From: Sporolactobacillus sp. THM7-7
GTDB taxonomy: Bacteria > Bacillota > Bacilli > Bacillales > Sporolactobacillaceae
Length of the DNA: 64,000 nt
NCBI RefSeq assembly: GCF_004153225.1
Contig: NZ_SEMB01000011.1
Span: 30,671 to 94,670, forward strand
Direction of reading: 5' to 3'
The translations under genes and the position numbers were made by a program. Positions 45,384-53,986 of the stretch are shown piece after piece; positions within the stretch are counted from its first letter, which is position 1, and every line of letters starts with the position of its first letter. The notes under the pieces were generated by a model that was not told where the DNA came from, made no database searches, and saw only the letters and a program-made list of their open reading frames with translations.

Positions 45384-45857
45384 TCAATTAACGGCCGACA
45401 CCTTTTCTTCAGACACCGCCCGTGTGTCTCCCGTAAACCGGAAATCCAATCGGCACTGCCCGACATATTGACCCCCAAGCACCATCTCGTAAACAAGGCG
45501 GGCTTCGCCGAAGCGCCTGCTCCTGTCCCAGAACGCTTCGATTTTCAGCGCCGTTGCTTCGGAAACGATTGTTCCATAAGGAGCCTCATACGTTCCCGGC
45601 ATTGGCTGTCCGATGAACAAACGCTGTCTCATTGGCAGCGCGCCCTTCCTGCGGACCATGGCTTCGTCCTCTTTTATTTTTATCGTATAATCCGCCTCGC
45701 CGGCTTCTTCAATATAATCACTGAATGTCAGATAGAGGCTGCCCGCCCCTTCAGTCACGCGGCCGGGGAGCACTGATTGGGTCATCTGGTTTGCCGCGGG
45801 ATGCTGCCGATTGACAATCCGGCTGGTAAATACGATTTTTACATCAAACGCTTCCAC
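45384..45857 (-). CDS. ywiB: DUF1934 family protein (YwiB)
   Basis: A 157-residue calycin-like beta-barrel protein of unknown function, found next to argS in many Bacilli. Recognisable segments are LYLTFSDYIEEAGEADYTIK, MVRRKGALPMRQRLFIGQPM and LVYEMVLGGQYVGQCRLDF. The start is GTG at 45857 with GGAGGT 6 nt upstream; an ATG eleven codons further up reads through the ribosome-binding site itself. Probably co-transcribed with argS. Confidence 0.88.
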   Translation of the reverse strand: MEAFDVKIVFTSRIVNRQHPAANQMTQSVLPGRVTEGAGSLYLTFSDYIEEAGEADYTIKIKEDEAMVRRKGALPMRQRLFIGQPMPGTYEAPYGTIVSEATALKIEAFWDRSRRFGEARLVYEMVLGGQYVGQCRLDFRFTGDTRAVSEEKVSAVN

Positions 45858-46080
45858 CCATCCACCTCCGCCGGCCTTTTTTATGGACAAACATCACAAA
45901 TTCTTTAAAGGACACGGCCTGATTATGTACGCGTTCTGATATTACTATAAGATAATGCCCATCGTAGGGCAAGGTTCAGATCTTTTTTCCGGAAAATTCC
46001 TTTATAAACTTTGTTCAAAAAACTGGATCACAGCGTACACTTGATCGGGTCAAAATTTGGTCATCCGCATCTTTTTTATT

Positions 46081-46945
46081 CGGCCGTTCCGAGGGCGTAT
46101 TCTGCAGTTCTGGACCCGCTTTCTGTTGTTCCGAGCTCGCTTTCTGCAGTTCTGGACCCGCTTTCTGCAATTCCAGGCTCGCTTTCTGTTGTTCCGAGCT
46201 CGCTTTCTGCAGTTCCGGACCCGCTTTCTGTTGTTCCAAGCTCGCATTCTGTTGTTCTGAGCTCATATTCTGCAATTCCGGGCCCGCATTCTGCCGTTCC
46301 GAGCTCACATTCTGATGTTCCGAGCTCACATTCTGCAGTTCTGGACCCGCTTTCTGTTGTTCCGAGCTCGCTTTCTGCAGTTCTGGACCCGCATTCTGCC
46401 GTTCCGGGCTCGCTTTCTGATGTTCCGAGCTCGCATTCTGTTGTTCCGAGCTCACATTCTGCAATTCCAGGCTCGCTTTCTGCAGTTCCGGACCCGCTTT
46501 CTGTTGTTCCGAGCTCGCTTTCTGTTGTTCCGAGCTCGCATTCTGATGTTCTGAACCCGATTCTGATGTTTCGGACCCGCTTTCTGTTGTTCCGAGCTCG
46601 CATTCTGCAGTTCTGGACCCGTATTCTGATGTTCCGGGCTCGCATTCTGTTGTTCCGGACCCGCTTTCTGTTGTTCCGAGCTCATATTCTGCAGTTATGG
46701 ACCCGCATTCTGCAATTCCAGGCTCGCTTTCTGTTGTTCCGAGCTCGCTTTCTGATGTTCCGAGCTCACATTCTGCGATTCCAGCCCGACATTCTGCTAC
46801 TCCGGGCCCGCTTTCTGCAATTTCGAGCTCACATTCTGATGTTCCGAGCTCACATTCTGATGTTTCGGGCTCATATTCTGATGTTCGATACCCCTATTTG
46901 GCCGTTCTGCACTCCCATTCGGAATCTTCGAGCCCTACACTCGGC
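46081..46945. repeat. Satellite array A3: about 40 units of 21 bp
   Basis: Units on the plus strand resemble TTCTGCAGTTCTGGACCCGC (plus one base), with variants TTGTTCCGAGCTCGC, GATGTTCCGAGCTCAC and CAATTCCAGGCTCGC. It is array A family in the opposite orientation to A1. GAGCTC recurs. It fills the divergent gap between ywiB (minus) and the PBP gene (plus). Units decay at the right edge (46880-46945). Open frames on both strands encode only heptapeptide repeats and lack start signals. Confidence 0.95.
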
Positions 46946-47144
46946 AGCTTCGTCCATTTTCAGTCTGAGGACTGGAAGAAGCGTTCCATTGATGTTTAGA
47001 ACGACCAATTTTTATCCATAATGTTATGAATGGAGGTATGGAATAGATGTCCCGACATTGGCGATCGCCGTCGGGCAGCTTATCGCCTTTTACAGTACGG
47101 ATCTGTTTTTGCGCGATTCACATCGGTCAGAGGAGGGGTACTTC

Positions 47145-49193
47145 TTGCGGACTGACAGATACTCGAGAAAACGCAGACAAAAATTCCAAAAAAGGGCCGT
47201 CCGTTCGGGTGTCCTTTTCCTGTGTACATTCATTCTGCCGATCTTCGTCCTTTTACTGGCGGCTAAACTTGCCGGTCCGATGGATATCCGGGCACCCAGA
47301 CCCGCGACGCTCTATGATAAAACCAACAAGCCAATCGGAAAGCTTCAGGACGAGCGCCGTGAATGGGTCTCCATTGAACAGATCGCTCCTTACGCCAAGC
47401 AGGCGACACTCGCTATCGAAGACCGCCGCTTCTTCTATCACGACGGATTCGACCTGCGCCGTATTGCCAAGGCGGCCATCACAGACCTGCGTCACCTCTC
47501 CAAAGAGCAGGGGGCAAGCACGATCACGATGCAGTATGCCAAAAATCTTTTTCTATCAAACGATAAAACGTGGATCCGGAAAGCTTCCGAAGTATTCTAC
47601 ACGATGCGTCTGGAAATGAACGCGTCGAAAAAAGAGATTCTCGAGGGCTATCTGAACACGATTTATTACGGCCACGGCGCGTACGGAATCGAGGCGGCCG
47701 CCAAAACCTACTTTAATAAAAAAGCGGAACAGCTGACACTTGCCGAGTCGAGCCTGCTGGCCGGAATCCCGAACGGCCCGAGCCTCTTTTCTCCGTTCGC
47801 CGACTACGATCAGGCGAAAGGACGGCAGCGAGTCGTCCTGAACACGATGGTCGACAATGGATATATTACAAAAAAACAGGCAGAGATCGCTTACCGTATG
47901 CCGCTTCATCTTGCGGATCACCAGAAAAAAAAGAAGCGTACCGCCCCTTACTTTCAAGACGCCGTGAAAAAAGTGCTCACCCGGCAGCTGCACTTCAGTG
48001 AAAGCGACCTGGCGGCGGGCGGGCTCAAAGTCTACACAACACTCGATCCGAAAGCGCAGGCAGCCGCGGAATACCGGGTACGGCAAACGATTCCGGAACG
48101 ATCCAAACTGCAAACCGCACTAATCGCTGTGGACCCGGCGACGGGCGGGGTCCGGGCGATGGTCGGCGGACGGGATTATGACCGAAGCCCTTATAACCGC
48201 GCGGTCTCAGCGAAACGCGCCCCCGGTTCCGCTTTCAAGCCGTTTCTTTATTACGCGGCCTTGCGGAACGGCTTCACACCGGCAACCAGACTGAAAAGCC
48301 GGCCGACCGCTTTCACATTTGACGACGGACGATCAACCTACACGCCGAATAATTTCGGCGGCTATTATGCGGACGGACCGATCACGATGGCTCAGGCACT
48401 GGCGCTTTCCGATAATATTTTCGCCGTCAAAACGCATCTTTCGATCGGGATGGGCGAACTGATTGAGGCAGCAAAAAAAGCCGGGATCACAAGTCCGCTC
48501 GTCGAGATCCCTTCTCTTGCTCTCGGTTCAAAACCGGTCAGCGCACTGGAGATGGCCGAAGGTTACGCGACGCTGGCCAATAAAGGCGCCCGGATCCAAC
48601 CCGCATTTGTCACAAAGGTGACCGACGGCAATGGGCGCGTACTGTACGAATGGAAGCCGAAAAAAAAGCAGGTCCTGAACCAGCAGGCTGCCTTCGTTCT
48701 CAGTCAGATGATGACCGGCATCTTTGACAAGCGCCTCAACGGCTATACGAAAGTCACAGGGAGCACAGTTGCTGGCCGGCTGACGCATACTATAGCTGCC
48801 AAGACCGGTTCGACATCGACCGACAGCTGGATGGCCGGCTTCACGCCAGAGATGGTGGGCGCTGTCTGGGTTGGCTACGATCGGGGGGAGACGATCAGTA
48901 CTTATCCGGAAGCCGGCTACGCCAAAACGATCTGGGCCGGTTTTATGGAATCCGCCCTGGCCGGCACCCCGCGCAACAGCTTCAAGCCGCCAAAGGGCGT
49001 CGTCAAAGTCCGTGTCGATCCGAAAACCGGCCTCCTCGCGGATGGTCAGTGCCCCGGGCGGCCGACCTACTTCGTCAAAGGAACAGAGCCCACTGCCTAT
49101 TGCAGCGGGAATACGAAACATCCTGATTCAGAAAAGAAAAAGGGGCCGGAAAAAAGAAGATGGTTCGATCGCCTGTTCCACTGGTGGCACTGA
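47145..49193 (+). CDS. pbpG: Class A penicillin-binding protein (PbpG/PBP2d-like)
   Basis: A bifunctional peptidoglycan glycosyltransferase and transpeptidase, 682 residues. A basic head and one membrane segment (SGVLFLCTFILPIFVLLLAA) precede the GT51 domain (AIEDRRFFYHDGFDLRRIAK, GASTITMQYAKNLFL) and the transpeptidase domain with SxxK (PGSAFKPF), SDN and KTG (AAKTGSTSTDSWMAG). A TTG at 47145 has GAGGAGGGG 8 nt upstream. The frame is open to 47058, and another GGAGGT-ATG pair upstream reads a different frame. Position between ywiB and ywhD fits B. subtilis pbpG; speE and speB are missing from this interval. Confidence 0.9.
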   Translation: MRTDRYSRKRRQKFQKRAVRSGVLFLCTFILPIFVLLLAAKLAGPMDIRAPRPATLYDKTNKPIGKLQDERREWVSIEQIAPYAKQATLAIEDRRFFYHDGFDLRRIAKAAITDLRHLSKEQGASTITMQYAKNLFLSNDKTWIRKASEVFYTMRLEMNASKKEILEGYLNTIYYGHGAYGIEAAAKTYFNKKAEQLTLAESSLLAGIPNGPSLFSPFADYDQAKGRQRVVLNTMVDNGYITKKQAEIAYRMPLHLADHQKKKKRTAPYFQDAVKKVLTRQLHFSESDLAAGGLKVYTTLDPKAQAAAEYRVRQTIPERSKLQTALIAVDPATGGVRAMVGGRDYDRSPYNRAVSAKRAPGSAFKPFLYYAALRNGFTPATRLKSRPTAFTFDDGRSTYTPNNFGGYYADGPITMAQALALSDNIFAVKTHLSIGMGELIEAAKKAGITSPLVEIPSLALGSKPVSALEMAEGYATLANKGARIQPAFVTKVTDGNGRVLYEWKPKKKQVLNQQAAFVLSQMMTGIFDKRLNGYTKVTGSTVAGRLTHTIAAKTGSTSTDSWMAGFTPEMVGAVWVGYDRGETISTYPEAGYAKTIWAGFMESALAGTPRNSFKPPKGVVKVRVDPKTGLLADGQCPGRPTYFVKGTEPTAYCSGNTKHPDSEKKKGPEKRRWFDRLFHWWH

Positions 49194-49320
49194 TTCAATC
49201 GGTCCGATGCCGGATTGAAACGATCCAGGTTTTACCTAGTTACATTTTGAACTGCTACTGCTCATATTATTTGCGCTACAAATTGTGTACAATATGAATA
49301 GAAAAAGAGAAAAGTGAAAA

Positions 49321-49434
49321 GTGAAAAATACCGGAGAAGCAGAACTATTGACGGATGGCCCACTTTTCCAAAAGGTGACAACAAAAATCGCTAAAGCGAT
49401 CATAACGCTGCTGTATCGATTACAAAAAAGGTAA
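49321..49434 (+). CDS. Candidate 37-residue amphipathic peptide
   Basis: From a GTG at 49321 the frame reads MKNTGEAELLTDGPLFQ and then KVTTKIAKAIITLLYRLQKR. The second half forms a basic amphipathic helix, somewhat like small membrane-active peptides. A TTG at 49348 with CGGAG upstream would give a 28-residue version. A strong terminator starts at the stop codon, and a TACAAT hexamer lies 30 nt upstream of the GTG, so a short monocistronic transcript is possible. I recognise no family; coding status is unproven. Confidence 0.35.
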   Translation: MKNTGEAELLTDGPLFQKVTTKIAKAIITLLYRLQKR

Positions 49435-49476
49435 TCCACAACAGGTTCGCGACTGGGTGGATTACCTTTTTTGTTT
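49426..49476 (+). terminator. Strong intrinsic terminator
   Basis: AAAAGGTAATCCAC (49426-49439) pairs perfectly with GTGGATTACCTTTT (49457-49470), followed by a T-run. It is 230 nt past the PBP stop and directly after the candidate peptide; it may serve both. Confidence 0.93.
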
Positions 49477-49599
49477 TATCCTTGAACGCCAATATCATGA
49501 AATCAGCATACTAAAACATTTTTTACCCGGACGCTTTGTGTACCGGGATGCAAAGGTTTTCGCCCGACCTTAGGACGGTTTTGATATCGCTTGGTTGCG

Positions 49600-49794
49600 C
49601 TACTTTTCGGTTTTTTCCCCGACGTTCTGTCTGTAATGCTTGGGTATGATTTTTGGCCCGGCCTCATACAGCTTTTCCTCGACTTCAGACCGGTTTGCTC
49701 GATGCTCGACTTTTTCCCTCAAGTATTCCTCTTGCCCTAACTTTCCAGCGGCATGTTCTGCTGTTTCACCGAATTCTTTCTGGTGAAACAGCAT
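49600..49794 (-). CDS. Candidate 64-residue hydrophilic protein
   Basis: The frame reads a plausible charged protein (HAAGKLGQEEYLREKVEH, then SEVEEKLYEAGPKIIPKHYR) with gene-like codon use, but there is no ribosome-binding site ahead of the ATG. The first codons overlap a plus-strand terminator hairpin. A TTG at residue 25 with AGAGG upstream is an alternative start. No family recognised; could be chance. Confidence 0.25.
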   Translation of the reverse strand: MLFHQKEFGETAEHAAGKLGQEEYLREKVEHRANRSEVEEKLYEAGPKIIPKHYRQNVGEKTEK

Positions 49795-49800
49795 TTTTTT
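49759..49800 (+). terminator. Orphan plus-strand intrinsic terminator
   Basis: TGCTGTTTCACC (49759-49770) pairs perfectly with GGTGAAACAGCA (49782-49793), followed by seven T. No plus-strand gene lies between it and the terminator at 49426-49476, so it may end an unannotated small RNA of up to about 280 nt. Confidence 0.8.
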
Positions 49801-49859
49801 ACACTTTTTGCTTGCCTTCTCTTATACTGGATACATCAGCAAAATAAGGAGCGCGGATC

Positions 49860-50309
49860 ATGATTGTATTGTTTCTTATTGGCGGTATGCTTGCCGGAAT
49901 GGCGGTCCCGATTCAAACGTCCATAAACGCGAAAATGGGGCGTGTCGTCGGATCCCCTTACCTCGCTTCATTGATCTCCATGATCGTCGGTACGATGGCC
50001 TTACTTATTCTGTCGCTGGCAATTGATCACCGCGTGATGTTCGATACGGGTGCCTTTTACACGCATCCGTGGTGGATCTGGTTCGGCGGCGGTCTGCTTG
50101 GCGTCACCTATCTTACGAGTAATATTCTGCTGCTGCCACGGCTGGGAGCGGCGCTGACCGTCGTCATCACCGTGTGCGGACAAATGATCATGGCGATCTG
50201 TATCGATGAATTCGGCTGGTTCGGCGTCCCGGTACATGAATTAGACATACCGCGACTCATCGGCGTGCTGTGCATGCTGTCCGGTGTTTTTCTGATGAGA
50301 AAGTTTTAA
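49860..50309 (+). CDS. DMT-superfamily small membrane protein, YdcZ/DUF606 family (first of pair)
   Basis: A 149-residue protein with five membrane segments. The N-terminus (GGMLAGMAVPIQTSINAKMG) and SNILLLPRLGAALTVVITVC match the YdcZ/DUF606 family of drug/metabolite-type transporters, function unknown. GGAGCGCGG precedes the ATG. The next gene is a paralogue 16 nt downstream, so the pair probably forms a heterodimer. Confidence 0.87.
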   Translation: MIVLFLIGGMLAGMAVPIQTSINAKMGRVVGSPYLASLISMIVGTMALLILSLAIDHRVMFDTGAFYTHPWWIWFGGGLLGVTYLTSNILLLPRLGAALTVVITVCGQMIMAICIDEFGWFGVPVHELDIPRLIGVLCMLSGVFLMRKF

Positions 50310-50325
50310 GTGAGGGAAATACATA

Positions 50326-50793
50326 ATGAAGAAAAAAGGATCTTTGCTTATTATCTTATTCCTGGCATGGGGACTCGGAGCCGGGATGGTCTCTCCCGTC
50401 CAGACAGCCGTTAACGCAAGAGTAAGGACGGCCGTCGGATCGCCGCTGATCGCTTCGCTTATTTCTTTTTTCGTCGGCGCTCTGGCATTGGTCCCGCTTA
50501 CACTTCTCATGGACCGAAAGCTCACCTTCGATCCCCGTGTCATCAAAACGTCGCCGTGGTGGCTGTGGATCGGCGGCCTGCTCGGCGTGATTTTTGTTGC
50601 TTCGAATATCTTGCTGCTGCCGCTTCTCGGAGCCGCCTTGACCGTCGTCTCCATTGTGTGCGGGCAAATGGTTATCGCCATGCTCATCGACCATTTCGGC
50701 TGGTTCGGCGTGGCACGCCACCCGATTAACTGGCCCCGGCTTGCCGGTCTTGTATTGCTGATTGTAGGCGTCCTCTTAGTTCAGCAATTTTAA
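50326..50793 (+). CDS. DMT-superfamily small membrane protein, YdcZ/DUF606 family (second of pair)
   Basis: A 155-residue paralogue of the preceding protein, with the same motifs (GAGMVSPVQTAVNARVRTAV, SNILLLPLLGAALTVVSIVC, DHFGWFGVARHPINW). GAGGG lies upstream of the ATG. Adjacent paired genes of this type usually encode antiparallel partners. The substrate is unknown. Confidence 0.87.
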   Translation: MKKKGSLLIILFLAWGLGAGMVSPVQTAVNARVRTAVGSPLIASLISFFVGALALVPLTLLMDRKLTFDPRVIKTSPWWLWIGGLLGVIFVASNILLLPLLGAALTVVSIVCGQMVIAMLIDHFGWFGVARHPINWPRLAGLVLLIVGVLLVQQF

Positions 50794-50927
50794 CATTTTG
50801 AAACGGATTCAAAGAATACACTAGCTAAAATGAAGAAACGTTGGAAAACGGCCGCACGAAAAGACGCTTTCTTTCCTGCTCCCGTACCTGTAATTGGCCC
50901 CTGCCGCACTTACTACCCTGAAAACAG

Positions 50928-50976
50928 AAAATGAGCGAAGAACGCCCGGGATACGAACGTTTTTCGCTCATTTTCA
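50928..50976. terminator. Hairpin downstream of asd
   Basis: GAAAATGAGCGAA pairs perfectly with TTCGCTCATTTTC around a loop that itself has ACG/CGT pairing. It ends 9 nt before the asd stop on the minus strand and lies 135 nt after the YdcZ pair, so it can serve both convergent units. Confidence 0.75.
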
Positions 50977-50984
50977 TTCACATT

Positions 50985-52103
50985 TTACTTTTTCCTCAGG
51001 CCAACTAGTTCTTTTTGCTTTCTGGAAACAAGATACCCCTCGGCTTTCAGAAGTTCCGCCGTGAGGACAGCACCGCCTGCAGCTCCTCTTAATGTGTTGT
51101 GAGACAAGCATACAAATTTATAATCGTATAATGGGTCTTCTCTCAATCGGCCGGCGGTGATCCCCATACCGTTTTCGAAGTCTCGATCAAGATTCGTTTG
51201 CGGCCTGTCATCTTCGGTCATATATTTGATAAATTGTTTTGGCGCGCTCGGAAGCCCCAATTCCTGTGGCTTTCCTTTGTAAGACGCCCAGGCTTCAAGA
51301 ATCTGTTCCTTTGATGGTTTATTTTTAAAACTGACGAACACGGCAGCCAAATGACCGTCTGAGACGGGAACCCTGATGCACTGAGTCGTTATTTTGGGAG
51401 ACGCGGCAGCCACAATTTGGTCGCCCTGAATCTTGCCCCAGATTTTCAGAGGTTCCTTTTCGCTCTTCTCTTCCTCGCCGCTTATAAAAGGAATCACGTT
51501 ATCCTCTATCTCCGGCCAGTCTCTGAACGTTTTTCCGGCTCCGGAAATGGCCTGATACGTGCAGACAACCACATTTTCAGGTTCAAAAGCTAGCAATGCA
51601 TTTAATGTCGGGACATAACTCTGGATCGAGCAATTAGGTTTCACGGCGATGAAGCCGTATGCCGTGCCGAGCCTTTTCCTCTGGCTTTCAATGATTTTCA
51701 GATGATCGGCGTTGATTTCCGGAATAACCATCGGTACGTCCGGTGTCCCCCTGTGGGCGGAATTATTGGAGACGACCGGTATTTCGGCTTTGGCGTATTT
51801 TTCTTCCAATGCCCTTATCTCGGCTTTCGGCATATCCACAGCGCAAAAGACGAAATCCACTTCTTTACCGATTTCATCGATGTCATAGACATTTTTTACT
51901 CGCATCTCTTTCAGCGAATCCGGCATCGGCACACTGAGTTTCCATCGGTTTCCGACAGCTTCCTCATATGATTTATTGGCGGATCTGAGGCTTGCCGCGA
52001 TGGCGGTTACTTTGAAAAAAGGATGGTTTTCCAATATAGTAACGAATCTTTGCCCAACAAATCCTGTTGCGCCAAGTATCCCCACTCTCAGTTTGTTTTC
52101 CAC
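50985..52103 (-). CDS. asd: Aspartate-semialdehyde dehydrogenase (archaeal/fungal type)
   Basis: This enzyme reduces aspartyl phosphate to the semialdehyde in lysine, threonine, methionine and diaminopimelate synthesis, 372 residues. NADP-binding GILGATGFVGQRFV is at the N-terminus; the catalytic cysteine is in VKPNCSIQSYVPTLNAL, and the histidine in VPVSDGHLAAV. The sequence is of the TIGR00978 type, distinct from the usual bacterial Asd. GTG at 52103 has GGTGGGGAG 7 nt upstream; a GTG five codons earlier is less well placed. Confidence 0.93.
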   Translation of the reverse strand: MENKLRVGILGATGFVGQRFVTILENHPFFKVTAIAASLRSANKSYEEAVGNRWKLSVPMPDSLKEMRVKNVYDIDEIGKEVDFVFCAVDMPKAEIRALEEKYAKAEIPVVSNNSAHRGTPDVPMVIPEINADHLKIIESQRKRLGTAYGFIAVKPNCSIQSYVPTLNALLAFEPENVVVCTYQAISGAGKTFRDWPEIEDNVIPFISGEEEKSEKEPLKIWGKIQGDQIVAAASPKITTQCIRVPVSDGHLAAVFVSFKNKPSKEQILEAWASYKGKPQELGLPSAPKQFIKYMTEDDRPQTNLDRDFENGMGITAGRLREDPLYDYKFVCLSHNTLRGAAGGAVLTAELLKAEGYLVSRKQKELVGLRKK

Positions 52104-52194
52104 TTTTTGGCTCCCCACCTCATAAAAAATATTAAGAAAATCTTGGCAACTGGCAAGTCATTAACACACCAGATGCTTCGTTTTTTGACACTTC

Positions 52195-52243
52195 TTAACG
52201 TATAAAGAAAACTTAGCGAAGCCAAGCACAGAGCCGGCTAAGT
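52195..52243 (-). terminator. Terminator-like dispersed element (copy 3), downstream of ywhD
   Basis: On the minus strand ACTTAGC and GCTAAGT form the outer stem, followed by TTTCTTTATACG. The plus-strand TTAACGTATAAAGAAAAC is identical to 4456-4473. It is the best preserved copy and should terminate ywhD. Confidence 0.75.
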
Positions 52244-52328
52244 CCGGTTCCCATGTATGCAATCGCTAAACGTCTTATATGTTTATTATAGTATAAAAAA
52301 CGGGGCTAAGCCGGTCAAACTTTGATGA

Positions 52329-52859
52329 TTATTGGGCTTCAAGTTTTTCCTTCAGTTCAGGATTGGCCCGCTCCCACTGACCGGGGTCGACCTTGACGAG
52401 GAAATCCCGGAGCACTTTCTTCGATGACGCATCCATCTCATCGACGACGACTTTGCCTTTCAGCGCTTTATCCATCTTGTTAACGTGATCGGCAAGAATC
52501 TTATAGCCGCGGCGAATTCCCCGGTTGATGATCATTTCCGCGGCGGCCACACCGGAATAGTGCGGGCCATCTTTCGTGATTTCCGAATTAACCCAGACGA
52601 GCCAGTATTTCTTCCCACCGCCCTGAAGATCCGCTTTATCCTTGGAAAAACGGATGCGCCGCTCGACATCACTGCGGGCGTGAAGCGCGCCCATATCGAC
52701 TTCGGCCGTTCCCGCTTCGACGTCTATAATCACCGGAGACATGTTATCGAGATTAACCAGCCCCGCACCGAATCCGCCATGACCTTTTGTTGCATCGCCT
52801 TTTATAATATTGAATCCTGATTTTTTCCCGTCTTGATGAAAAATATCCAAAAGGATCAT
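52329..52859 (-). CDS. ywhD: YwhD family protein
   Basis: A 176-residue conserved protein of unknown function, found in spore-forming Bacilli near pbpG. Segments such as FNIIKGDATKGHGGFGAGLV, LDNMSPVIIDVEAGTAEVDM and KYWLVWVNSEITKDGPHYSG fit the family. AAAGGATGATCC precedes the start. No catalytic motif is obvious. Confidence 0.88.
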   Translation of the reverse strand: MILLDIFHQDGKKSGFNIIKGDATKGHGGFGAGLVNLDNMSPVIIDVEAGTAEVDMGALHARSDVERRIRFSKDKADLQGGGKKYWLVWVNSEITKDGPHYSGVAAAEMIINRGIRRGYKILADHVNKMDKALKGKVVVDEMDASSKKVLRDFLVKVDPGQWERANPELKEKLEAQ

Positions 52860-53142
52860 CCTTTCCTGATGAAGCGTATCGCGCGCCCTGAAGTTATCCT
52901 ACTCAAAGAGTTTTATGGACAAAAATCATTCCGCAAGTTCAAAACGAACGGCATCTGCCTAGTGTTTCCTATTTTACCACAGGGGCGCGCTTTTCGCCTC
53001 ATGAACCCGCTAAAAAACGGAAACGATGTTTGTGTATTTTATTTAGGCTCAAAGATTGCCAAATGCGCGCGCAATGCTTATCCTGTTAGAAGAGACTTTT
53101 TATGAACGAGTCGTATTCTTGATTTGGAGGATGTCACAACGT

Positions 53143-53373
53143 ATGGTTCTAATCAAATGCATTAAGAATGTTTACGGTGAAGCGGTTGACTCTTCCTTTG
53201 TTTTATTAGAAGAGCGGCTGCTTTTCAAAGCGAACAATTTTTATATGGCCGATCAGGATAAGGACGGCCACCTGATTACTCAGGATGAGGAAGGAGAACC
53301 GCACATCATTGCCGACTATCCGGAGCTGCTCGGCATTGATTCCTGGTTTCATGAACATTTTATGCTCGCCTAG
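53143..53373 (+). CDS. Hypothetical 76-residue acidic protein
   Basis: A small acidic protein (DSSFVLLEERLLFKANNFYM, DYPELLGIDSWFHEHFMLA). ATG at 53143 has GGAGG 12 nt upstream; the ATG at 53131 abuts the same site. The frame is open upstream to 53056. It precedes the PC4-like gene by 81 nt on the same strand, probably in one unit. I do not recognise a family. Confidence 0.65.
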   Translation: MVLIKCIKNVYGEAVDSSFVLLEERLLFKANNFYMADQDKDGHLITQDEEGEPHIIADYPELLGIDSWFHEHFMLA

Positions 53374-53454
53374 AAAGACTTGCCAAACCTATTGCGGGGG
53401 GATTTTGACAGAGCTTCTCCAACCGCGGAAATGAAGAAAGAGGAAGGTGCAAAT

Positions 53455-53685
53455 ATGAGCAGTATTCAGTACGATATTGTGAAACATGTAGGGACATTGT
53501 CCGAATCGGCCCGCGGCTGGCAAAAACAGCTGAATGTGATCAGCTGGAACGGCCGGACGCCGAAATATGATCTCAGAGATTGGGCGCCGGATGGTGAAAA
53601 GATGGGAAAAGGTGTCACCCTCTCCCTAGAGGATCTCAAGGCGTTAAAAAAACTGCTGAATCAGATGGAGGAACTGCGGGAGTAA
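53455..53685 (+). CDS. PC4/YdbC-family ssDNA-binding protein
   Basis: A 76-residue protein resembling bacterial YdbC, a homologue of the eukaryotic coactivator PC4 that binds single-stranded DNA. The signature is GWQKQLNVISWNGRTPKYDL followed by RDWAPDGEKMGKGVTLSLED. GGAAGGT lies upstream of ATG 53455; the frame opens 25 codons earlier without family similarity. Its role in bacteria is not well established. Confidence 0.9.
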   Translation: MSSIQYDIVKHVGTLSESARGWQKQLNVISWNGRTPKYDLRDWAPDGEKMGKGVTLSLEDLKALKKLLNQMEELRE

Positions 53686-53718
53686 ACGGGGTGCCCTGGA
53701 ATAGTCTGGACGACCAAG

Positions 53719-53855
53719 CGTATTCGACAGTTTTGACCCGATATTCTTTCGATTCTTAGCTCACATCCGACAGTTCCGGTCCGACATGCAACAAACTCCG
53801 AGCCTATTTCCAAAAATCCCCAATCCCGTATGCTGCCATTCTGAACCCGCAGAAA
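53719..53855. repeat. Decayed relic of a satellite array A
   Basis: Degenerate units of about 21 bp: ATTCGACAGTTTTGACCCGA, ATTCTTTCGATTCTTAGCTC, ATCCGACAGTTCCGGTCCGA, and later GCCATTCTGAACCCGCAG. It lies between the PC4-like gene and ssuD (convergent). Confidence 0.6.
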
Positions 53856-53986
53856 AGCCCTCGACCAAACTTTTAAAGTCGAAGGCGGATTATTTCAATC
53901 AAATTTTATTCTGTTTAAAAGACGCGCTGGATAGTTCGGCGTACACACATTTTCTGGGGGACATTTTTCCCGTACGTTCTCATGGA

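Noticed and set aside
46011-47021. 336-codon plus-strand frame over array A3
   Set aside because: Repeat translation only; the opposite strand is also open over long stretches, and the frame has no ribosome-binding site.
47047-47619. Frame starting at an ATG behind GGAGGT just upstream of pbpG
   Set aside because: The product resembles no protein and overlaps the well-supported PBP frame; the TTG at 47145 has a better site.
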